Of a stretch of 64,000 nucleotides of DNA, positions 35,800 to 46,300 are shown in pieces. This stretch comes from Tricholomella constricta. Lineage: Eukaryota > Basidiomycota > Agaricomycetes > Agaricales > Lyophyllaceae. Position 1 is the first letter of the stretch, and the number at the start of each line of letters is the position of its first letter. A program made the position numbers and the translations under genes. The notes beneath the pieces are model-generated. The model ran no database searches and was not told the DNA's origin. It saw only the letters and a list, made by a program, of their open reading frames with translations. The DNA is taken from positions 1-64,000 of the forward strand of contig JAACJP010000036.1 in NCBI GenBank assembly GCA_013368375.1, read 5' to 3'.

Positions 35800-36260
35800 A
35801 CGCAACTGCGACGAATCCGTCGGTGTCTGTATGCTGCATGCTATCTGATGTCAATGGCGCCGTGGTACCGGGCATTGGCATTGGCATTGACAGGGGAGCT
35901 CGATTCTTGGGAGGAAAATCGCCACCACCATAATATTTCTGCAAGTATCCTCTTCTTCCCGCTCCCTCATTTATTGATTGTGTCCTGCCAGGCTGGGCCA
36001 CTCGGGTCCGCGACGGTACCAGTCAAGTATCAAGCACAAGCGTCAATCCTCCTCGAATGATTCGACTCGGAATTGGGTTTGGCTTCCTCGAACGTTCGCA
36101 AGTCTGGGACCAGACCAGACCCCACCAACCGTCTGAGTCTGAGTCTGAGCCTGAGTCTGTATGTATGCGCAAAAGCGGTCTAAAAACCTTCTTACCGTTG
36201 TTCTCGTGCACGTGCGCTTTTTCCTCTCATTCCAACGTTTTTCCGTTCCTACGTTGCTCC
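35800..36260 (+). repeat. Repeat R, partial copy
   Basis: It contains the CTGCAAGTATC, GTCTGTATG...GCGCAAAAGCGGTC and TTCTCGTGCACGTGCGCTTT blocks of the family. A TCGTCG run at 36,340-36,364 follows. Confidence 0.55.
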
Positions 36261-36699
36261 GTTGGACGACTCCCAGGCCCAATTCCAAGCCCCAAGTCCA
36301 CCCTCCACTTCCACACATGCCATCGTCGCCATCATCATCATCATCGTCGTCGTCGTCGTCGTCATAGCCTCTATGACCCTTGCCCTGGTACTGCGTAGGG
36401 CGCTTCCACCCATCAGTGCTTACCACCATCCTACCCCGTTGAGACGTCCTCGTTCCGCTGCGACGACCTCTCTTCCAGGAGAGAGAACCTTGAATACTCA
36501 AAAGGAGCGGTGTTTTATATTTTTTCCCACGGGCGGGCGTCTACAACTGACGAATTCGAGCTCCGGGGAAAGATGAATTTCGATTGCGGTCACCATGAGG
36601 AAGAGGCCTGACGGCTTAATTAATTATAAGCCGTACAAGCAGGCGCACTTTCGCCATGTTAAATATTGATGGGGGCTTACACCGCCACCCTCACAGGGT

Positions 36700-36860
36700 A
36701 GCAAAAATAGACGGAAATGGCTTTGATCCAGATTATGCGTTCCGCCAGCCCCCGGGATTCAGCCAGCCTCACAAGCCGTCGCACCCGAGGTGGCACAGAT
36801 AATCGCGGAAACGGCTTTGATCCAGAATTTGCGTTCCGCCAGCCACGGAGCCTTATGTTT
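36700..36860. repeat. Two direct repeats upstream of the next gene
   Basis: GGCTTTGATCCAGATTATGC and GGCTTTGATCCAGAATTTGC, each followed by GTTCCGCCAGCC, lie about 90 bp apart at about 36,718 and 36,809. They end roughly 80 bp before the start codon at 36,927 and could be regulatory or a minor duplication. Confidence 0.6.
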
Positions 36861-36926
36861 CCAGCCTCGATGTTTGTCAAGGGATAAATTGGGGCTCGCC
36901 GAGGTGTGTCCCCACACCCAGCCTTG

Positions 36927-38385
36927 ATGGAATTTCTCTCAGTTGCGACCGCGGTGTATGGCCTGGCCAAAGCCACTGCCGAGTGGCTGGACGAGCACAC
37001 CGAAAAGGAAGCGACCGTCCAACAGATCTCGACGACCATCTCCCAGATCCAGACCATCCTCTTCCCCTTCCAATCGGTACATAATGATACCACCTCTCAT
37101 GCACATGCCGAGCCGCAGGTGCTTTCCTGTATTTCCAGCATCGGGCAAAGTTTGCGGAGGACGCAGGAGCACCTTGAGGAGTGGGAGAGAAAGCCGTCGA
37201 GTAAGGTGCTGGCATTTATAAGCCCGCTCACCGTCGTCAGCCAGCTTCGGGACGATGATCGCGAGCTCCACCAGCAGCTCGTCGTGCTCATAGCTGCCAT
37301 TTCTATCCTGGGCTACATCGGCAATCACCATCCGAATCACGGCGACCGCCCATCGGCACCACTACCGTACACACCGCGAATCTCCAGCCCACCTACAAAG
37401 CACCTCGACCCTTCTAAAACGAGTTCACCACCGCATGCTGCATCCGATGTCCAACGCTTTTGGAACGAATATGTCGGGGAAAAGGTTTCGAACTCTCGTT
37501 TTAAGCCACGAACTTTCTAATAACTCTGTGCTTGTACGGACTACAGGTATCGCTCGTATCCACGGACGACTTTTTTGCCCGTCTGGATCTGTACCTTGGC
37601 TATTCCGCAAATGACAGAGCCAAGCGCGTGCTGAAACGTCGGTTGGACGAATTCGGGGCCATCTCGCCTCTGAATCTCGAGCGAGTCGTCGGAAAGGGGA
37701 GCTTGAGGGCCTGCGTGGAGCGGCTCAGCGAAAGTACGTACTCATCCTCAATACTCATAGCACAAATCCTCTTAGTGACGTATTCACTTTCTCAACTCTG
37801 ACAGGCAACCCTCCCATGTCCCATTCCATCCTCTTCGAGCTCACGCCCGCCATCGGGACCTCCTCCCGCCGTCGAATGCCGCTCCTGCTCTGGATCGACG
37901 ACCACCCCGAGAACAACAAGCACGAGCGCATATACGCCCGCACGTTGGGGATCAACACGATCCAATTCGCCTCCACCACAGCTGCCCAATCTTTCATCAA
38001 GCGCAGCACACGTACGTCACGCAAGGCACACCTGCCGGTAACACGCCGTCTGGCAAACTTTTGCTTACTTGCTTGAAACAACACAGGTCTTCTGCGCCAG
38101 GCAAGCGCGGATGCAACTGTGCGCCTCATCTCGGACAACAGTCGGCGTAACAGCAGCGTGTGGCCGTTCCCGCGCCCTGGCGAAGGCATGCTCCGCTTCC
38201 TGCGCCGGCGCAGCCTCGCCATTCCGGTCCTTGTGTACACGGGCCGCACCGTGCGCGCGACGCGGTATGTGGCGCGCTACGAGAGGGCGGGGTCCTCGGT
38301 GTCGGCCGCTGTGTGCTTTGAGTTCATCCGGGCCCTGGCGGAGGGGAGGACGGATGACCTTGAGGGCTTGGGGTATATGATGTGA
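36927..38385 (+). CDS. Helical N-terminus fused to a receiver-like C-terminal domain
   Basis: Exons 36,927-37,484, 37,547-37,733, 37,805-38,011 and 38,087-38,385 join in frame, giving about 402 residues if a 42-base intron (37,077-37,118) is also removed, or 416 if not. The N-terminal 130 residues (MEFLSVATAVYGLAKATAEW...) are an amphipathic helical bundle resembling the N-terminal domains of fungal NLR-like and HeLo-like cell-death proteins. That is resemblance only. The C-terminal part reads MPLLLWIDDHPENNKHERIY, later ATVRLISDN, GEGMLRFLRRRSLAIPVLVY and TGR, the order of an acidic pocket, a phospho-acceptor-like Asp and the PV-x-V-x-T-G strand of response-regulator receivers. The invariant Lys is not evident. 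The gene stands just upstream of the nucleotidyltransferase-like gene on the same strand. Confidence 0.7.
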
Positions 38386-38394
38386 TATGTGTCA

Positions 38395-38450
38395 ATGTGA
38401 GGTGAGTACGAAGTTGGGCACAATGTGCTCTAGAAGTACTAAAATGTGTT
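38395..38450 (+). repeat. Possible Helitron 5'-end relic
   Basis: AGTACGAAGTTGGG followed by TGCTCTAGAAGTACTA resembles the 5' region of Helitron-like copy 3 (GGTACGAAGTTGGG, then TTCTAGAATGATTA). It lies just after the stop codon of the preceding gene. The short match makes this tentative. Confidence 0.3.
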
Positions 38451-38952
38451 AATCGGACGAGACGGTGGGGTGAAGAGGTGCTGCTGTGTCTGCGTGAAGC
38501 AAGTTTTGCTGGGTATTCCCTGCGCCTGGATCAGGGTGTATAAGTGTGATAAGACCAGTGCAATATCTTGCCAGAGGCGTGGGCCTAATCGTTGAAAACT
38601 GTCAACATTTAGAGGGAGCCGGAAAAAATACAACGTCCCGAAAAAGGTCGCCACACTACTTAAGAGTGTCTGAGATGGCACAGAGGGGAGGAGGTGACTT
38701 TGAAACGTTGAATGTCAAGCCAAGAGGGCATTCATTTAAGAAGAGGGCATTCATTTAGTGTTCAAGTTCTAGGCAACGAGAGAAACGCCAAAAGCGTGGC
38801 TGTGTCACCATCAACCGTAGGAGATTTCATCCTCAGCGCTCTGAATCAAGCGCTCGTCTAGCTAGCGCTCATCAACGAAGCGGACTTTGCCGGCGACCTA
38901 ACCTTCCGAGTCTGCCTCATGGTTGGCCTCTGTGCTCAATTCTCTTGTGGAG

Positions 38953-40499
38953 ATGGGGAAACTTGAGCGGAGGCTCCAAGTGATCAGCTCTTCAGGCGCG
39001 CAAGCGCTCGTTGCAATCCTTACACGACTGGGATACAGCTGTGCACTCTGTGGCGATATCGCGGCCTATAGCTTCGGGGCCCCGCGCAGTCCACAGGTAC
39101 GTCCTCATTCGAGCTTGAACTTACATGTTGAAGAGGTATCGATATACATGTAGAAAGTAGACGCCTTCATATTCGCACCCGCTGCTCAAGGTCCATGGGA
39201 GCATATCGACGTCGTAAAGAACATCATCGCGCAAAATGTCGGTGGACTATCAGGCTTCTTCTTCACCAAAAATACGCATAGCGGACCCGTCACTCTCTGC
39301 TACCGCGACCACACTACCCACGGTAAAAAGCTTGTTACATGTGTCGTTGATATCGAGTACCTCGATACGACCGCCGTGCATCTCATTCGGGATATCGACG
39401 GCCTTCCCTACGCACCAATCTCATATGTTCTGCTCCGCAAATTAGAGGACTGGGAAACTTCATTTGCGCAGCTCTCCCTTTGGCCGAGGCGAGATGCAGT
39501 CGACGCTGTCCATGCTTTACTAACTCAGGTCTCAAATATAGATATAAAGGAGCTTAACGAGGAGGCACTCTGTCCTGCGCTATACTCTGAATCGCGAGAA
39601 CGGGTTCGAAAGTACATCTCCATGTATCCTGAATCCGCAGGTGTCTGGGTGAAGCTTGGTTTCGAAAATCCTCTCACTGTCTCCTCTCCACCTTCCCCTC
39701 CTTTCGTGCAGGGCGTCGTCCCCAAAATGCCCGAAATGTCAGAGCCGCTAATCATTGAGAATCCGAGTAGGTTACAGATGGTCCTACTGGCAGCGAATAC
39801 CGCAGTAATTGTGCTTCGGAAGTGCGGCTGGGCCTCTGTTGTCTTCGGCGGCCTCGCATGCTTCATGTACGGCAACGCCCGATCTCCCAACGTGCCTATC
39901 ACTTGAATTTTCCACTGCAAAGTGTCACTAACTAACTATTTCTGCAGGACGTCGACATTCTAGTCCTTCCCCCTCCCGCGAGCGCCATCACCCCAGAGGA
40001 ACTAAAACAAGAACTCGTCATGTACGATCCATACCACTTCTTCACAACAGCCGCCCGAGATCCCAGCGCCACCTATCGCGTCCTATACTACCGCCTCACC
40101 AACGCGCCCGCACAGACCGCGCGCACCTCATGCAAAGTCGACATTCTCCTGCCCGGGCTCATGCATCTCCCTCACGTCCCACCCCCGCTCATCTTCTGGG
40201 ACGAGGGCCTCCCACTCGTCCCGTTCGCCCTGCTCCTCCTCCATAAGCTCCAAGCGATGGACGACCATCGGAATGCGGCGGTGTGGCACAAGAGGCAGAA
40301 GCAGCAGACGGACGTGCAGGACGTCGAGGGGCTGTTGGCGTTGTCGGTGTGCGTCCCCCTTGTATTCTCCAGGCCCTGGTCGGATCGTCAACTGTTCAGC
40401 GAAGAGTTTGAAACCCGGACGAGAAGGAGGGTTCGAGAATTTTGTTTTGCGTATCCGGAATATGCGCAGGCCTGGGATTCCCTGGGCTTTGAGACGTGA
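38953..40499 (+). CDS. Tandem nucleotidyltransferase-like protein
   Basis: Exons 38,953-39,096, 39,154-39,891 and 39,948-40,499 give 477 residues. Two homologous halves are visible. Each starts with a helix, a C-G-D/G-G turn and an A-R/P-R-S-P loop leading to a strand, and ends with an R-V-R-x-(Y/F)...P-E...W-x-x-L-G-F-E helix. The second half has FGGLACFMYGNARSPNDVDI, matching the G-G...D-x-D signature of the polymerase-beta nucleotidyltransferase fold, and SCKVDILLP as the third acid. The first half has CGDIAAYSFGAPRSPQKVDA, lacking GG/GS and the first Asp, so it is probably inactive. The substrate is unknown. A broken copy of the second half lies at 49,030-49,460. Confidence 0.72.
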
Positions 40500-41540
40500 G
40501 ACGCACGAGCTGATTCCTTGACTGCATGACATGGATTTGGCAACCCTCATTTTTGACTCCATATAGTTCGCGAACCCCCTAAAGGTTTACAACACATGCT
40601 CTCCATCTCTGTACATGTACGGTCCCTCACTGTATTGATAACTGCTTAGCCTCGTGATTGCTGCGGGCCAGATACGACGTCTGGATCAACTTGAAAAGTT
40701 TTGAAGCGCGCGGCGCCGTGATGTTGATTGTCGCGTCTGGTTTCCGTCCAGGGGATAGGAATGCATGCCGCAACGAGAGCTGATAGGACGAACAACTATG
40801 CTTGCGACTATGGCTGTAAAAGCGGCGAGTGTGGAACACGCCGCTGCCCAATGCTCTCCCAGGCATCAAATTGCCAGACCCCAAAATGCCCTTTCAACCC
40901 GAATCCCTGTCTAATCCATCGATCCACCGACCTCGAATGCCCTGCCCGATACCAAAAAGCCTGGTTCAACTTCATAATTCCGCTACCCGAAGGATCATCG
41001 TCATGGATCTTTTCGAGAGAAGAGCAGGGAACACCCATCCTGATCTCAATACAGGTCGATCGTGATAGAAAAAACCGAAGATCCAGGTGTCGAAACATAA
41101 TATATCTATCAACTGACGAATCCAGCTGCCGTGATCATCACACAGCAAACGACCACTGTTGATTGATCCCGGCCCACAAGGAAGTTCTGGTTAAGGCCGT
41201 CATGACAGGATCTACTGTGCATCTACACTTCGAGCGGATAGTGAGTAGATCAAACGTCAAACATGAAGCAAAAAGGGTGGCAATTGAAAAGTAGCCAGCC
41301 GCCTAGCCTAGAATTTTTGGACGACGCTTCGGGGGGCATGAGCCGTTGGCTCCAGCTAGCAGTGCATTTGATCCATTATCGATGAGACGAACAAAAAGAT
41401 AGACGAGCTGTGCATGATTAACGTTCACTGAATACGACGAGACATAAAAAGCAGCCATTCCGCAGAACAAGAGCTGGTCCTCCTCATCCCCGCCTAAAAA
41501 CAAATCACCGATTCGACGACAACCCTGAAAGAAAACCTCA
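40500..41540. other. No recognised gene
   Basis: Open frames at 40,728-41,162 are Pro/Ser-rich without a domain, and overlap a frame on the other strand. I see nothing supported beyond the 3' region of the preceding gene. Confidence 0.4.
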
Positions 41541-41542
41541 GT

Positions 41543-41917
41543 ATGTCACCTTTACGATTGTTCTATACCGCCCTCGCCATGCTGGCCATTGTCCTTCCCT
41601 CAATCCCACTTACCTCCGCTCATCTTGTGACGACCGACGTGCATGGCCAATCCGCATTCGGCATCGACAAATATGAGATCCGGCTAGCTGGCAATGGGCG
41701 TAACGACGCCAAGTGAGAATCATCTTTTTCTTCGCTCCAGAAACACAAGCTTACACCAATGCTCCATCGTAGACGTTCTCGAATTCGACCCTACCCGTTG
41801 TCAGAGGTAACCTGCGTGTTTCGAGCAGACTACGGCTTCGAGCCAGTTATCAACGGGAGTAGAAGATGTAAGATTCCCAATAGGGCGAGCTCGTCCAGTA
41901 TTGGATTCTATATTTGA
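41543..41917 (+). CDS. Small secreted protein, unknown function
   Basis: Two exons (41,543-41,712 and 41,773-41,917) join in frame around a 60-base GTGAG...GTAG intron and give 104 residues. The first 27 residues (MSPLRLFYTALAMLAIVLPS...) form a typical secretory signal peptide with likely cleavage after the SA before HL. The mature part of about 77 residues has two cysteines (VTCVF and RRCKI) and no recognised domain. Small secreted proteins of this kind are common in basidiomycetes. The phase agreement at the junction is the main support. Confidence 0.6.
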
Positions 41918-42129
41918 TGACCGGATGCTATGAGGACGACCGGGGCGCGAATCTAAGGGCTTTCTGTTGGTCGGGGACTTGCCAAGACCGACTCGGACAC
42001 GGCGCGCGCGAAGCACCCACCGTTTCCTCATTTGGCGAATTGCCTTATTGGGAACGGTTATACCTTACGCCACGGCGCATGGTCGATCGTTCATTTGCTA
42101 GTCTTTACAGTGAACCTTGTATATTTTAC

Positions 42130-42640
42130 TATGCAGATATTCCGCATTTATTATACAGCCCCCTCAGTCGTCTTCTACACTGTGTGTCAAGACCTGAGGG
42201 TAAGCAACTTACTTACTCTATTTTACGATCACTTACTGACTGATACCTGTAGCTTATTTACCTCACGTAAAACTACAGGTCAATATAGTCGTCTTATATA
42301 CTGTGTGTTGAGACCTGAGGCTTATTTACCTCACGTAAATCTACACTTTCGACCACAGTACTGAACCAGTCGCTGATCAATCATTATCAATGAGGGGGAT
42401 ATCGGATATGTTATAACACAGTCCTCTCCAATCCCTCGCTCGTTCTCTTTTATCATTTCCACCGTGTGACTAATCCGACATAAACACTACGCGCCACCGA
42501 CACCCTCAGTCTCTTTACAAGAACTGAGGGTGAGTAATACACTTATACATACCTTTTTTTTCACTAATACTAATAGTTCTTAGTTTACCGAACTTATGTC
42601 TCTAGTCTATTACTTCCCATAAATGTATTTTCCAAGTGTC
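42130..42640. repeat. Hairpin-rich element with unspliced and spliced-looking tandem units
   Basis: Segment S (42,167-42,199, ending GACCTGAGG) is followed by a 53-base GTAAGC...CTGTAG stretch (42,200-42,252), segment T (42,253-42,278, CTTATTTACCTCACGTAAA...) and a 10-base GTCAATATAG. Then S and T recur joined directly (42,289-42,346). Arms CCCTCAG and CTGAGGG flank the first S. A further hairpin with 10-base arms CACCCTCAGT and ACTGAGGGTG lies at about 42,503-42,534, again followed by a GTGAG...TAATAG stretch. It may be a solo LTR or part of one; no protein is present. Confidence 0.65.
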
Positions 42641-42649
42641 CGCGCCATT

Positions 42650-43325
42650 GTGAAACGATTCGATTTCGACCATTCGGCATTTTAACATTCCATTCCAGCT
42701 GGTGGCTATGAAACTTTTCACCCCTTTTCTCAGAGTCTGGACTCGGAAAGGACCATCAGTGGTCGAATGAACGTAGCCAAGCTATCGCAGAACAGAAAAA
42801 AAAACACAAGCAAAGCGGTGGGGTTTCACTGACTCGGAAGTTTTGGTCAATGCAAGGCTACGCGCAGACCACGGAATAATTTCAAGAAGAATGGAGCGGA
42901 GTGAATCATCCCAGAAAAAAAAACAAAAAAAAGGAAACAAATCGAGCTAATCTGACTCTGATTGCAATTCAAATCTAAATTACGATCGTTATACCTATCC
43001 ACAAGATTGCAGTCCCTAGTCCAACAATGGTGTGTGTGTGGGGTGGGGGGGGGGGGGGCGGGGGGGGCGGGAAGTAGCTATGGCTATGGTACAAAACAAC
43101 TGACATGACGACGACGACAACCCCACGTAACAGGACAAGACGATAGGTAAAGGTAAAATATAACCTGACCGAAGACGGATTGCAACAGCGACCATAACCA
43201 AGGAATTGGAAGGGCGGACGGACGGCAACAAAGGAAAAAGGAATTGAAAGGACGGACGGACAGACGGCGAAGGAAAAGAGAAAGAAAAGAGCAATTTTTT
43301 CTGTTCCGTTTCCGTTTCATCGCAT
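42650..43325. other. Intergenic region, 3' of the decarboxylase gene
   Basis: No gene was found. A G-rich tract interrupted by single C and T residues lies at about 43,030-43,070, and GACGGACGGACAGACGG-type repeats at 43,213-43,268. Confidence 0.5.
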
Positions 43326-46300
43326 CTATTCAGGGACCGGACGACGCCCGGACCCAATACCCATTCCAACCCGAACCAAAGTCTCAAGTGACGCACGTCC
43401 ATTGACGAGCAAATCCTCATCCCACACCACCCTATCCTTCTCAAACAGCACCACAATCGTCGATCCCCCTACACCAACCAACCCGCGTGAGTCAAGGGAC
43501 AACGGTTCGGAAGAAGCTCTCTCTCTCTCTCTCTCGAGAAAGAGAAAGAGAGAGAGAGAGAGAGAGGGGTGGAGGAAAAACGCACCAAAAGCAAAATACC
43601 CAAACTCCTGGCCGCGCAGCACCTCTTCACCCTCCTGCACCGTCGTCTTGATGCTCCCCACCATCATAGCCCCTACGCACACCGCCATCACACGGCCAAA
43701 CTGCGGGCTATCAATAGGAACAATCTTCCGCACGTTCTCCCCATACACGTCCAGCGAGCTCCGTACAGCCTGCGGCTAAATACCACCCCACCCACCCAAT
43801 CAAAACAAACAAAATCATTTAGCTTCTCCGAACCGAAAAACACAGAAGAGAGCAAAGAGAGAGAACGGGTAACGTAACGTACGTTGACGGTATAATACTC
43901 CCCATTAATAAACGTCATCATCCCCACCTTCCCCTCCACCGGCGAATGGAACCTATGATAATCCTGCGGCGCCAGCCTAAAGATCGCCAGCGCGCCCCCA
44001 ATGTAGCGGTCACACTGGTCCTTGTAAGCTTCGCCGAGGAGGCGCTGTACAGTGAACTCGCGGCCCTTGATCCAGAGCCGCGTCGCCTCGTCGACGGTGG
44101 CAAAGGTCATGAGACGGCAATCGGCGGCGCTGACGAGGCGGTAGGAGTCGTCTGGCTTCTCGATGGGTCGGGCGGAGGGCTTGAGTTTGCTGTTATGCTC
44201 CGAGCGTCAACGTGGATTTTATGAAAGTGACTTGGGATTATTTACCGGTAGAAGAACTCGTTGAAGGTTTCTCGAGGGAAGTGAGTATGCGAGAAGAAAA
44301 AGAACTGCTGATGGAATACGTACTAAAGGAGTCGAGCGGGTCGAGGATCTCATCAACATTGAGCCCATGGAATTCAATAAAGGCCGGGATATCGAGTGCA
44401 GATTGAGGCGCATCATACTTAATACCCTGCTTGATGGACAACGACTTGAGCAGACGGCGTGCTATACACATCCATACCATACCATCAGCAACATCCACAA
44501 CAAAAACAGATTACAACATACCACGACCTCCTTCCATCCGACTCGTCGCACCCTATCACACCAAATCATCGTCAGGGCAAAGCCAGGGCTAGATAGAGCA
44601 GCAGCGGCAACGCACCTTGTACAACAACCGAATCCCAAGCCTGACATACACCTGCATCTTCTCCTCCTCCAGCTGTCCGGTCATCCGATTCTGCACAATA
44701 ATATTGGCCGAATTCTGCGCCTCCCCACCATCAGCAGACGCCCACTCAAACAAACAAAACTTCAAAAACAACTCACCGCGCCCAGCCGATAATCCCCACT
44801 CGAGACTTTAGTAATAATCTTCGTATACCACTTCCTCTGCGCCTGGCTCGCCGTCACGAAATTGCCCACCACGATCCTGTCAACCTTGTTCCAGTCCTGG
44901 CTCGCACACACCGCCAGATGCGTCACAATGTCCACCTCCGCCTTGTCGTTCATCCGCGGGCGGTGACACAGCGGGCAGTTCTTGACATTGATCACCCGCT
45001 CAACCGTATCCTCCGAGGCCGACCCCGACCCCGACCCGGAGCCCGAATTCGAACCCGACCCAGAACTGGACGACGCCTCCTTGCTCTTCCCCGCACCCTT
45101 CACCTTCCGCCTGAACCGCGTCTTCTTCACTTTCACAGCCCCTGCCCCCGGCCCGGCCCCTGCCCCTGAAACGGGTGGCACCACAGTCTCCGGCGTACCC
45201 CCCTCTTCCATCTCCACCTCCGCCTCCACATCCGCATCATCACTCGAATACGCACTCGAATACCCCGGCGTCCCCGCTCCCGTCCCAGCCCCCGTCCCCG
45301 TCCCCGTCCCCGTCTCCAGCGGCACCTCCGACGGCTGCGTCGCATACGCCCCCTCCACATGCGGCGGCCCCGAAAAGTCCATCTCACTCAAATCCAGCGC
45401 CTTCCCCTTCCCCTCCCCCTCCCCCTCCCCTTCCCCCTTCCCCAGCCCAGCCGGCGTCTGACTAACACTCGTATCCACCCCTCCCCCCCCCTCCACATCC
45501 ACCCTCCTCTTCTCCTCATCCGGCCTGCCCAGCTCCGCCTCCAGACTCGATATCGCCTCCTCAAACGTCAGATCGTCCTGGTGCGGGCGCTTCCCGTGCG
45601 TCGTAAAAAAAGTGTTGACGGTGTCCCGCGTGAGCGTGGACCCGAGCGAGTCGAGCATCGAGGTGAGCTCGAGGTGCGAGATCGTCTGCGTGTCGTCCGT
45701 GTCGTATTGCATCAGGTATTGGCGCCAGAAACGCTGGCGCAGGAGGTCGTAGGGTTGGTATTTTGCGCTGTTAACAGAGAGGGAAGAGCAAGCGCGGGGA
45801 GGCGGTCAGTCAGTTGCGAGCGAGCGTGCGTGTGTGTTACACTTGGGAAGGCATGGGGTGGAGGTGCAAGTAGTGAAGGGACATACCGGATGTAAACAAT
45901 GGGATTGTGCTTCGACTCCCAGATCGCGCCGCCCCCGGTCCCGTCAAGCTTGAGTTTATACTCGACCATATCGTGGTCCCCGCCCTCCTCCTTGTCGTAC
46001 AACCCCGTCTCGGGGTTCTTCTGCGGTGCCTTGTCGATGAGCTCACGGACCTGCAGGGCGTAGTTAGCATCAGCAAAGGGAAAGGAACGAATGAACGCCA
46101 ACACACCTCGAACCGCGCATCCCCAATATGGTCATTACTGCTCAGCTTGTCCCAATCATGCACGGCGAGCTGCACGCTGAACGACGTCTCGTAGCGGCGC
46201 ACGTGGAACAGCAGTTTCTCGTCAAACGTCGGGTTGAGCGAGTGCCGGATGACGCGCGTGCGGAAGACCTTTTTGCCAAAGGACACCACGACGAAGGGGT

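Noticed and set aside
43030..43075. G-rich tract as a quadruplex regulator of the decarboxylase gene
   Set aside because: It lies about 260 bp past the stop codon. Homopolymer runs of this kind are also prone to sequencing error, so no claim is made.
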